Source: a virus
DNA: 27,849 bases
IMG/VR virus record: IMGVR_UViG_3300032160_001536
Location: 1 to 27,849 of that record
Strand: one strand, 5' to 3'
A model generated the notes under the pieces. That model ran no database searches. It was given only the letters and a program-made list of their open reading frames with translations, and was not told the origin of the DNA. Below are positions 22,351 to 27,849 of this stretch, one piece after another (position 1 is the first letter of the stretch; the number at the start of each line of letters is the position of its first letter). A program made the translations under genes and the position numbers.

Positions 22351-24063
22351 TCACCAATTCCACCGCCGCCGCGGCAACCGCTGCGGCCCAAACTGCTTCC
22401 GCGCTTCCGCCTCCAACCTCTGAAACTGAATCGCCCGCGAAGTCGCATCTTCCGCCGTCACCTGCCGCGCGATCTGTTCGCCCAGCGGCATTCCTGGAAT
22501 GAATCGCACTTGAGAATAAAGGGGCGGAGCCTGCCCCGCCCCGGGTCCGCCTCTGGCGGTTGCCCCAACACCGGCGTATCTTGCGCCGGGAACCATTCCA
22601 TACCGCGCCGCATCGGCCGGATCGTCGCCTTCCACCTTGCGCACATCCTCGACCCGCCGGTTGTCCCGTACCAGTTGCGGCAAGCACTCGATCAACTTCC
22701 CGCAATTCTCCGTGATCACCCAGGCGTCCTGCTCCAGCAGTTGATACATCAATTGCCATCCGCCAATCCGGTCGTCATCCGCCTGGGAAGGCCGCGGCAA
22801 TCCATTCGCCGCCAGCACTTCTCCCAGTTGCTCCGCAATCGAAGCCTCGCTGGTGCGGTGCGCAAAGGCATCCGGCGAAAGGTAAATCTCCTGGATCTTC
22901 TCGTCCTTACAACGCTCGGCAATCGCCTGCCCCAGCATCCGCGGCGACAATCCGTTCTGCACAAACTCCCGGTACGTCACAATCCTTCCGGTCGCGCCCT
23001 CCCGCACTACGTCTGCTTGTGCGCCTGCCTCAAAACCGTCATCCCGCCGCCCCCCGTTTGTCATCCCGAGCGAAGCGAGGGATCTGCTTTTTTCTTCACT
23101 GGTCGCTGGTCGCTGGTAACTGGTCGCTGCTCTCGGCATCGCGCAATGCCAATACACCGCGCTCGGATGCTGGAATCCCCAGTCAATCGAAATCCACCGC
23201 GGCCACCACGACTGCATGCCGAGCTCTTCGGGCCGCGCCGTGTGTCGCCCAATTTCAAACAAGTCGAAGTACTGCCCCGCGAAAACGTCCCAGTCCCCGT
23301 CCAGAAACGCTTTCCGCAATTGTTCCGGCAGCGCCTCCAGCGTCTTCCGGTAATTCAGGTCGTTCGCATAAATCGGATTGTCTTCCATCCGTGCGCGTAT
23401 GAAGTCGTAATCCTGCGGATCGTACTGCTCCGGCCTCTCGAATCCCGTCGGCGGTTGCTTGTCGACCCACAGCGCCTTCACCCACGCGTGCCCAATGTTC
23501 CCCGGGTTCGTCGCCCCCGCCATGCAGGGAAACGTTCCCGGAATCGGGCACCTGTTCCGCGAGGTCAGAAATTGCCACTGCTTCAGCGTGAAATGCGTCA
23601 GCTCATCGATCCCGATGAACAGAAACTCCGCGCCCTGGTACTGGTAAACATCATTCTCATCCCGGCAGTATCCGAACCGTATCGTCGAACCGTTGGTTAG
23701 GGTCACTAGATGTTTTGCTTCGTTGTAGCTGCGGTACTTGCGGCGCGGCACATCCCGTCGGAACTGCGCGATGAGCGAACTCTCCAGTTCCGGATACGTC
23801 CTCCTCAAGAGAAGTGAATCGCTTCCTGGATACTTTTTCGCTAGACGGATCGCTTCCTCGAGCAGCGCCCTTGTCTTTCCTGGCCCCGCCGCACCGCCGA
23901 ATAGTCGGTATTTCGCCGTCGAGTCGTGGAACTCCTGCTGCCGCGGGAACGCTTCGTAGGATTTCTCCGATTCGCGCTGAATACTTTTCTTGTGCCGCCC
24001 CGCTCTCAGGCAGCCCGATATATGCACCGCCTTGCGACTATCTTCCCGTGTTCGCCTCTTCAT
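22351..24063 (-). CDS. terL: Terminase large subunit (TerL)
   Basis: DNA-packaging ATPase and nuclease, 570 aa. Walker A is 'GGAAGPGKT' (56-64), Walker B 'FLFIGIDE' (147-154) and the coupling motif 'GATNPGN' (183-189). The RNase H-like nuclease has its Asp residues at 'SIDWG' (D294), 'LSPDAF' (D398) and 'GDDPADAARYG' (D481/D484). All motor and nuclease residues are therefore present. A 35-residue repeat-derived insert lies between the first two nuclease Asp residues (about 311-345). The ATG at 24063 is preceded by AAAGGCGGA. A GTG at 24087 would add eight residues and cannot be excluded. It follows a candidate small terminase and a small membrane protein gene. Confidence 0.9.
   Translation of the reverse strand: MKRRTREDSRKAVHISGCLRAGRHKKSIQRESEKSYEAFPRQQEFHDSTAKYRLFGGAAGPGKTRALLEEAIRLAKKYPGSDSLLLRRTYPELESSLIAQFRRDVPRRKYRSYNEAKHLVTLTNGSTIRFGYCRDENDVYQYQGAEFLFIGIDELTHFTLKQWQFLTSRNRCPIPGTFPCMAGATNPGNIGHAWVKALWVDKQPPTGFERPEQYDPQDYDFIRARMEDNPIYANDLNYRKTLEALPEQLRKAFLDGDWDVFAGQYFDLFEIGRHTARPEELGMQSWWPRWISIDWGFQHPSAVYWHCAMPRAATSYQRPATSEEKSRSLASLGMTNGGRRDDGFEAGAQADVVREGATGRIVTYREFVQNGLSPRMLGQAIAERCKDEKIQEIYLSPDAFAHRTSEASIAEQLGEVLAANGLPRPSQADDDRIGGWQLMYQLLEQDAWVITENCGKLIECLPQLVRDNRRVEDVRKVEGDDPADAARYGMVPGARYAGVGATARGGPGAGQAPPLYSQVRFIPGMPLGEQIARQVTAEDATSRAIQFQRLEAEARKQFGPQRLPRRRWNW
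23029..23133. repeat. In-frame GTCATCCCGAGCG and GGTCGCTG repeats in the terminase gene
   Basis: 'gtcatcccgagcgaagcgag' with 'ggatctgctttttt' (23060-23090) is followed by three GGTCGCTG-type units (23100-23129). The encoded peptide includes 'SYQRPATSEEKSRSLASLGM' and 'TNGGRRDD', between strands of the nuclease domain. The reading frame is intact. Confidence 0.75.
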
Positions 24064-24247
24064 TCCGCCTTTGCGCCAGTTCCCCACTTATCCGCATTCG
24101 TGTGCGTCGTCCTGTGGCACAGTCACTCCTGCTTGTCCTGAGCCTCGAAGGGGCTGTGCTCTTGGGTTCCCCGGGAACGCCGATCTCCCGATCGGCCTCT
24201 TGGGTCGCTCCCGGAACTCTCTTCAAGTCGAAGGTCCGCGCAAACGC
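24064..24247. repeat. Intergenic GGCACAG palindrome upstream of terL
   Basis: 'tgtggcacagtcactcctgc' through 'gaaggggctgtgctcttggg' (24113-24168) is the closest relative of the copy inside the scaffold gene (18777-18824). No gene is seen. Confidence 0.7.
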
Positions 24248-24412
24248 TCACGCTCCGCGCAGTTTCTTCCCCACGAAAAACGCGCCAATCCCGCCGACCA
24301 ATGAAGCTGCAGCTCCCCAATGATGCAGGCTCAACACCACTCCCAACACCACCGCAGCCACTCCCGCAATCTGTGCCACTTCCCCGATGAACACCACTTT
24401 TGCAGTCGTCAT
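24248..24412 (-). CDS. 54-aa small membrane protein, second holin-like candidate
   Basis: A short gene starting at the ATG of 24412, with TAAGGAGAAAGAA upstream, as strong as that of the capsid gene. The protein begins 'MTTAKVVFIGEVAQIAGVAA' and has two hydrophobic segments (about 12-28 and 33-48, 'AAASLVGGIGAFFVGKK') with a 'LHHWG' turn between them and a basic end 'KKLRGA'. It lies 10 nt after the upstream gene's stop and before terL. It could be a holin or another membrane factor; function is not proven. Confidence 0.6.
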   Translation of the reverse strand: MTTAKVVFIGEVAQIAGVAAVVLGVVLSLHHWGAAASLVGGIGAFFVGKKLRGA

Positions 24413-24422
24413 TTCTTTCTCC

Positions 24423-25019
24423 TTAGTCCCGTATCGCTCGCGGCGCGCAATCGGTCAACAGACCTGTCTCTGCCGCCACCGCGCGAGCATTCTTCCCGTA
24501 TCTCATCTCCAGCAGCCGCTCCAACAAACTCTTCGACGACTTCTCGTCCGTTCCCCGCAATAAGATTTCCGTCAGCCGGATCAGGTCGATGTTGACGTTC
24601 ACCGCATCCACAAACCCCACTCCGTCTTCCGGGAGTGGTACTCCTCCGTCCAGTTCGGCTCGCTCATCCCATAAACTTTCCACTGGACCGTTTCCGCCGA
24701 CGTTCTCCGTCTTCGCCTTGCTCTTCCTCTTTTTCTTTTTGTCGGGAGTGCGCCTGGCCTCTTTCGCCTTCGTCTTAGCCGGGTCAGCGTCCGTCTTGTG
24801 GTCCGCAGCGTGTGCGGCGGAGGTATGCGCACTCCCGCCAGCGGTCAAGCCACGTCCGGCGTCTGACCCCGCCAGCTCTGTCAGCAAGTTGCAACTCGCC
24901 CGGCGATTCTGCCGACGCACTCCCCTGCGCGTCCGGGATCCCCCTTCGACGCGCACACTTCCGGAGAACGTATCCGTACCCCGGAAAGCCCTCATCGTGA
25001 TCGTCTGTGGTTGCCCCAT
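24423..25019 (-). CDS. Lysine-rich protein, candidate small terminase subunit
   Basis: 198 aa from the ATG at 25019 ('MGQPQTITMRAFRGTDTFSG'), chosen because GGAGGA lies 4-5 nt upstream; the ATG at 25040 abuts a repeat. The middle is a highly basic, probably unfolded stretch ('KTKAKEARRTPDKKKKRKSK'). The C-terminal 60 residues form helices ('NVNIDLIRLTEILLRGTDEK', 'LLERLLEMRYGKNARAVAAE'). It is located one small gene upstream of terL, where the small terminase usually lies, and the helical C-terminus could support oligomerisation. No helix-turn-helix was clearly seen, so the assignment rests on position. Confidence 0.5.
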   Translation of the reverse strand: MGQPQTITMRAFRGTDTFSGSVRVEGGSRTRRGVRRQNRRASCNLLTELAGSDAGRGLTAGGSAHTSAAHAADHKTDADPAKTKAKEARRTPDKKKKRKSKAKTENVGGNGPVESLWDERAELDGGVPLPEDGVGFVDAVNVNIDLIRLTEILLRGTDEKSSKSLLERLLEMRYGKNARAVAAETGLLTDCAPRAIRD

Positions 25020-25355
25020 CACTTCCTCCGCCTCTTCCATTTGTCATCCCGACCGAAGCGGCCCGATTCTTCTTCCGCGCTGCATTCCAGCGCGTCGGGC
25101 CGCGTAGTGGAGGGATCGGGGCAACCTGTCTGCTACTTCCCATCACTGTTTTGCCTGTTCGTCAATCCAAGCCGCGTGCCGGGTGCCCCAGGCACGGAGT
25201 CTGTGCCCGTGTCTTGGGTTCCCCCCGGATACGTCTCCCAACGAAGTACTTGAGGGTGCCCCATCCTTCGCCCGCCTCCGGCGGGAAGGGTGGGTTCTTA
25301 CGCTCTAACGTCACAGACTCTCTTCGCTTAACTCTTCTCTGTGAAATTTGTGCCC
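25020..25355. repeat. Intergenic repeat block with three families
   Basis: Three elements are present: a GTCATCCCGACCG element (25043-25117) with a long internal GCGCTG...CAGCGC stem; a 'gtgccccaggcacggagtct' element (25182-25220); and a 'cttgagggtgccccatcctt' element ending 'gggttcttacg' (25249-25302) with the hairpin CCCGCC-tcc-GGCGGG. No gene is seen in this 336-nt stretch. Confidence 0.75.
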
Positions 25356-25610
25356 TTAGCGTCGGCGTTTACTCCGATCTGGCCGGGGCGGCTCCGCGTT
25401 ATCTTTATCTTCTCTTCGCGGCCACTTCTCCGCCTCCACGTGCACTTCCTCATCCACCGCCTTCTCGTACACGATCGCCCCCAGCATCGCTCCAAAAATC
25501 GCGTCTCCATGCCGCCGGCAATATCCGGATCCCGTCTCCGCCCTTCGCATACAAGGAATCCAAGCCGTTCGCGACCCCGCGATCGCATAAAATGCCTTGC
25601 ACTTTTTCAT
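25356..25610 (-). CDS. Small zinc-knuckle protein (C...C...YCxxH type)
   Basis: 84 aa from the ATG at 25610 (an upstream GTG at 25619 is also possible). 'MKKCKAFYAIAGSRTAWIPC' followed by 'MRRAETGSGYCRRH' gives C-x16-C-x10-C-x2-H, the layout of the small zinc-binding modules often seen as 'CxA...PC...GSxYCxxH' in bacteria and phages. A hydrophobic stretch 'AIFGAMLGAIVYEKAVDEEV' and a basic tail 'RPDRSKRRR' follow. It begins about 34 nt after the stop of the upstream 207-aa gene. The role is unknown; nucleic-acid binding is a reasonable guess. Confidence 0.6.
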   Translation of the reverse strand: MKKCKAFYAIAGSRTAWIPCMRRAETGSGYCRRHGDAIFGAMLGAIVYEKAVDEEVHVEAEKWPRREDKDNAEPPRPDRSKRRR

Positions 25611-25643
25611 TGCAATCACGCGCCGCAGTTCGCGCAGCTTCTG

Positions 25644-26267
25644 CTAGCGGAACGCTGGCATCCCCAACCCCAACCTCGCCGCTCTTCCCCTTGGCGCAAC
25701 ACCGCCAGTTCCTCCGCCAGCCGGCGCGTTTACAAAATCGTCCATCGCCACCAACATCGCCAATCCCCGCGCGCCAAAATCATGATTCCACTCAATATCG
25801 TCCCAGCCCAGATTCGGCACCGGCGGCGGCGTGAACGGCAGCCTCTGCGGTTGCTCATCCTCCACAGGAAACGCCGCGAACCACCCAAATGCTCGCTGCC
25901 AATCGGTTTCGTCCCAGGCCCGCCCAGGCACGATCGGCGTCAACCCGGTCTCCGCCTCGCTCGTCGCTTGCGAGAACCGCGTCCCCGCAAACCGTTGCCA
26001 CTCCACTTCATCAAACGCCGTGGGGGGGCGCCCCAACAGGATCCACCGTGCATCGAACTCCGCGTTGGCTTGCAATCCCGCGCGAAATTCGGTGGCCTTG
26101 TACCCACCCAACTCGTCGTAGAAGAATTCCGCTTCCGCAGGCAGCGGTGGGAGCAGCATTCTCCGCTCCTCCAAATCCAGCAGGCACCCCAGCACTTGCC
26201 GGTTTGCCGGCGCGGGCTGCACACTCACTTCGTTGTACAGCCCCGCCACCCATGTTGTTGTCGCCAC
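25644..26267 (-). CDS. Hypothetical virion-module protein with a triple D-D/E-x-x-W motif
   Basis: 207 aa. Three spaced copies of a Trp motif are visible: 'FDEVEWQ' (85-91), 'WDETDWQ' (118-124) and 'WDDIEWN' (155-161), each followed by Arg/His-Phe-like residues. The N-terminal part 'LGCLLDLEERRMLLPPLPAE' and 'EFFYDELGGYKATEFRAG' is mixed. The C-terminus is Gly/Arg-rich. It begins 3 nt after the stop of the upstream 162-aa gene, so the two are probably co-translated. No family was recognised. Confidence 0.6.
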   Translation of the reverse strand: MATTTWVAGLYNEVSVQPAPANRQVLGCLLDLEERRMLLPPLPAEAEFFYDELGGYKATEFRAGLQANAEFDARWILLGRPPTAFDEVEWQRFAGTRFSQATSEAETGLTPIVPGRAWDETDWQRAFGWFAAFPVEDEQPQRLPFTPPPVPNLGWDDIEWNHDFGARGLAMLVAMDDFVNAPAGGGTGGVAPRGRAARLGLGMPAFR

Positions 26268-26270
26268 GCG

Positions 26271-26759
26271 CTACTCGCTGAAAATGATCTTGAAGTTCAC
26301 CGGCACCGATGTCCCCGTCGCCTGGCTATCCAGCACCACCAACCCGTTGACGGCGTTGTTCGCGCCGGAGATCCCGATGGCCTCGTCCACGGTGAACGCC
26401 GCCCACAATCCCGTTCCGCGCTGATTGAACGCCAACTGGATCGCCGGCACCGCATTCAGCACTCCGGTCCCCAGCGATGGCAGCGTCGACGCCAGCGAGG
26501 CTGCTGCCGGTGCATCGGGCACCAAAGGCGCCGCTGTCACCGCCGTTCCCGATGCATACGTCCCTAGCGATGTCAGTCGGTGCAAGCGCAGGCGAATCGC
26601 GTTGTCGGCGGGCGTTGCGTACGAACCTGCCTGCAGCTTCTGCACATACGCCCGCAATCCTGCGTTGGCGCTGGCCGTCTTCAAATCCGCCAGCAGCGTA
26701 TCCGTGTTCGCCGTGGCGTTGGTATTCTGTTGCGAGGAAACCGCGTAATAAAATGGCAC
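26271..26759 (-). CDS. Hypothetical phage structural-type protein
   Basis: 162 aa starting at a GTG (26759) supported by AAAGGAGAGTTGAC directly upstream. 'MPFYYAVSSQQNTNATANTD' leads into an Ala/Thr-rich helix-turn region ('LLADLKTASANAGLRAYVQK'). A beta-rich C-terminal half follows ('AIQLAFNQRGTGLWAAFTVD', 'VNGLVVLDSQATG', 'VPVNFKIIFSE'). It lies 1 nt after the stop of the preceding zinc protein gene. A minor virion protein is likely from context; no family was assigned. Confidence 0.6.
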   Translation of the reverse strand: MPFYYAVSSQQNTNATANTDTLLADLKTASANAGLRAYVQKLQAGSYATPADNAIRLRLHRLTSLGTYASGTAVTAAPLVPDAPAAASLASTLPSLGTGVLNAVPAIQLAFNQRGTGLWAAFTVDEAIGISGANNAVNGLVVLDSQATGTSVPVNFKIIFSE

Positions 26760-26760
26760 G

Positions 26761-26994
26761 TCAACTCTCCTTTGTTCGCTTCAATTCCAATTCCGGCAGC
26801 GGCATGCGTCCGTATCGCTCATCGCATGCGTCGCACACCACAATCACTTCACCCGGGGCCACGTGCGCGTAGCTTTCCATGCTCACCCACCCGTACGGCC
26901 GCCCGCAGATCGTGCAATAGGCCCGCTCCAGCGCCATCGTCGGGTGCGTCACCCTCCCCGCATATCCCTTCAGCCTCGAGTCCATCCCACTCAT
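26761..26994 (-). CDS. Small zinc-knuckle protein (CxxC / CxxC)
   Basis: Ends one nucleotide before the GTG of the next gene. The core 'ALERAYCTICGRPYGWVSME' and 'VVCDACDERYGRMPLPELEL' holds two CxxC pairs about 23 residues apart, a zinc-ribbon layout. The start is uncertain: the open frame reaches 27090, but that part is a GTCATCCCGACCGG repeat (27017-27067). I used the first ATG below the repeat (26994); ATGs at 26985 and 26937 also fit. Confidence 0.5.
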   Translation of the reverse strand: MSGMDSRLKGYAGRVTHPTMALERAYCTICGRPYGWVSMESYAHVAPGEVIVVCDACDERYGRMPLPELELKRTKES

Positions 26995-27248
26995 ACCAAG
27001 CACCCCACGGCAATTTGTCATCCCGACCGGAGTGCCGCGGTTTGTGCGGCACGCAGTGGAGGGATCGTGGCAAAGCCTTAACTGGCACATTCACTCCCGA
27101 TTGTGCCACTGGGTCTCTCTTCTCTATGCTCTCTGTGTTACCGTCCCTCTTGCCTTTCTGCTATCTAACGTCCCCGATCCCCGGTCGCGGGTCGTCTTCT
27201 GATCGCTGATAACTGATATCTGATAACCGTTATCCGCATCTCGCCAGC
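26995..27248. repeat. Intergenic repeat block
   Basis: Contains a GTCATCCCGACCGG element (27017-27067, internal hairpin GTGCCGC / GCGGCAC), a 'ggcacattcactcccgattg' plus 'tgccactggg' palindrome (27083-27112), and a GATCGCTG/GATATC repeat preceded by 'ccccggtcgcgggtcg' (27177-27234). The 27034-27090 part lies in an open frame, but no gene is supported there. Confidence 0.7.
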
Positions 27249-27536
27249 TCACTTGCGTCTGAAATACGCCCACGCCAGTGCAAAGTCCAACTCACTCCTC
27301 TTGGGCGCCTCGCCTTTCCAAGCGGCGAAAAATCTCTCCCGCGCCTCTTCCATCCTCCGGTCTCCATCCGGAATCTGCCCGCACCGGGGACAAAACGTCA
27401 CGCAATCCTGCGCCGTCGCCGCTTGCTGCAATCCGTCATGCCGCAGGACATCCTCTACAGCCCGCGCCGCTTTCTCCCACACGTGCGTTTGCCGCATTCG
27501 CCAGAATTGCCAACAGAATCGTAGCCATTCCCTCAC
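27249..27536 (-). CDS. Small zinc-ribbon-like hypothetical protein
   Basis: 95 aa if started at the GTG of 27536, which has AGGGAG 7 nt upstream and begins 1 nt after the stop of the preceding gene, the same arrangement as at 26759. 'REWLRFCWQFWRMRQTHVWE' is an aromatic, basic helix. 'CVTFCPRC' has Cys residues suited to a knuckle, and 'ERFFAAWKGEAPKRSELDFA' is a C-terminal helix. No family was recognised. Confidence 0.55.
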   Translation of the reverse strand: MREWLRFCWQFWRMRQTHVWEKAARAVEDVLRHDGLQQAATAQDCVTFCPRCGQIPDGDRRMEEARERFFAAWKGEAPKRSELDFALAWAYFRRK

Positions 27537-27537
27537 G

Positions 27538-27849
27538 TCACACTCCCTGCGCGTCAATCTCGCTGATGAACAGCACGCCCGTTCCGCTGCTGACAATCGC
27601 AGCCAGCGTCGTGTTGGTGTCGTCCGTGTAATGCAGGTAATCCAGCTTGGCCGCCGCCGGGTGGCTGTTCAACGTCGCCGTCACTCCCGTGGGCCCGAAC
27701 TGGAAGAACAGATCCACGCTTCCCCACAACCGATAGTGCCGGCTCGGGTTGAGCTGCACCGACGCGCTCGTCACGCCCACATTGAGCGCGATTGGCGCGT
27801 TCAGATAGCGGCCGATCTGTACACTCCGGCCTTGTGAATCGCCCCGCAT
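27538..27849 (-). CDS. Small virion-type protein at the window edge (possibly partial)
   Basis: 103 aa are visible. An ATG lies exactly at the window edge (27849), so the true start may lie outside. The sequence is beta-rich: 'RYLNAPIALNVGVTSASVQL', 'YRLWGSVDLFFQFGPTGVTA' and 'AAIVSSGTGVLFISEIDA'. The alternation of strands and 'GPTGVTATLN' is typical of small decoration-like or tail-associated phage proteins. No family was assigned. Confidence 0.55.
   Translation of the reverse strand: MRGDSQGRSVQIGRYLNAPIALNVGVTSASVQLNPSRHYRLWGSVDLFFQFGPTGVTATLNSHPAAAKLDYLHYTDDTNTTLAAIVSSGTGVLFISEIDAQGV

Noticed and set aside
22129-23700. 523-aa open frame on the plus strand
   Set aside because: Antisense shadow of terL, which has all motor and nuclease motifs.
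24840-24990. Repeat insertion inside the Lys-rich small-terminase candidate
   Set aside because: The stretch is compositionally odd, but I could not match it to any of the repeat families.
25341-26567. 408-aa open frame on the plus strand
   Set aside because: Antisense to three tightly packed minus-strand genes with good starts; Arg-rich and no motif.
27034-27090. N-terminal extension of the 26761 zinc protein
   Set aside because: The sequence is repeat DNA, and no ribosome-binding site precedes the ATG at 27090.
27177-27234. GATATC/GATCGCTG tandem repeats as a possible CRISPR array
   Set aside because: Units are short, irregular and directly adjacent, with no unique spacers of constant length and no cas genes.

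Overview
This 27.8 kb window is the virion-building (late) module of a tailed phage or prophage. All core genes lie on the minus strand, so transcription runs from high to low coordinates. It carries a large terminase, portal, scaffold-like protein, major capsid protein, head-tail adaptor, a nozzle-like tail protein, a very large fibre/beta-helix protein and a lytic transglycosylase. A portal of more than 800 residues, an adaptor, a nozzle-like protein and no tape measure or tail tube suggest a short-tailed (podovirus-like) virion. No integrase, repressor, replication gene, tRNA or CRISPR array is visible, so the sequence alone does not separate an integrated prophage from a free phage. The GC-rich sequence and the dense palindromic intergenic repeats resemble what I recall of acidobacterial (Terriglobia-type) genomes; this host guess is an inference and was not searched.

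Layout in transcription order: (1) 27.8-25.4 kb: small structural and zinc-knuckle proteins. (2) 25.0-22.1 kb: a lysine-rich candidate small terminase, a 54-aa membrane protein, TerL and a 77-aa coiled-coil protein. (3) 21.8-15.9 kb: portal, scaffold-like protein and major capsid protein. (4) 15.9-15.3 kb: an HNH endonuclease on the plus strand, tail-to-tail with the capsid gene. (5) 15.3-13.0 kb: a 200-aa hypothetical protein, a holin-like protein, the adaptor and a small beta-rich protein. (6) 12.8-8.4 kb: a signal-peptide-bearing fibre/beta-helix protein and a zinc-ribbon protein. (7) 8.2-6.4 kb: a moron island with a ClpP-like serine protease of the SDH type that has its own promoter, a coupled 65-aa ORF and a strongly structured non-coding stretch. 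(8) 6.4-3.4 kb: the nozzle-like protein. (9) 3.3-2.2 kb: a plus-strand secreted protein with two tandem Ig-like repeats. (10) 2.2-0 kb: two small proteins, a GNAT-like protein and the transglycosylase, the last two joined by an ATGA overlap.

The most unusual feature is a set of at least six palindromic repeat families. They fill nearly every intergenic gap and also sit in frame inside the scaffold, portal (several times) and terminase genes. There they encode similar foreign peptides (for example 'DQRPATGDQE') and separate the two halves of a zinc ribbon in the portal. This looks like repeat invasion of essential virion genes, comparable in principle to the palindromic elements inside Rickettsia proteins.
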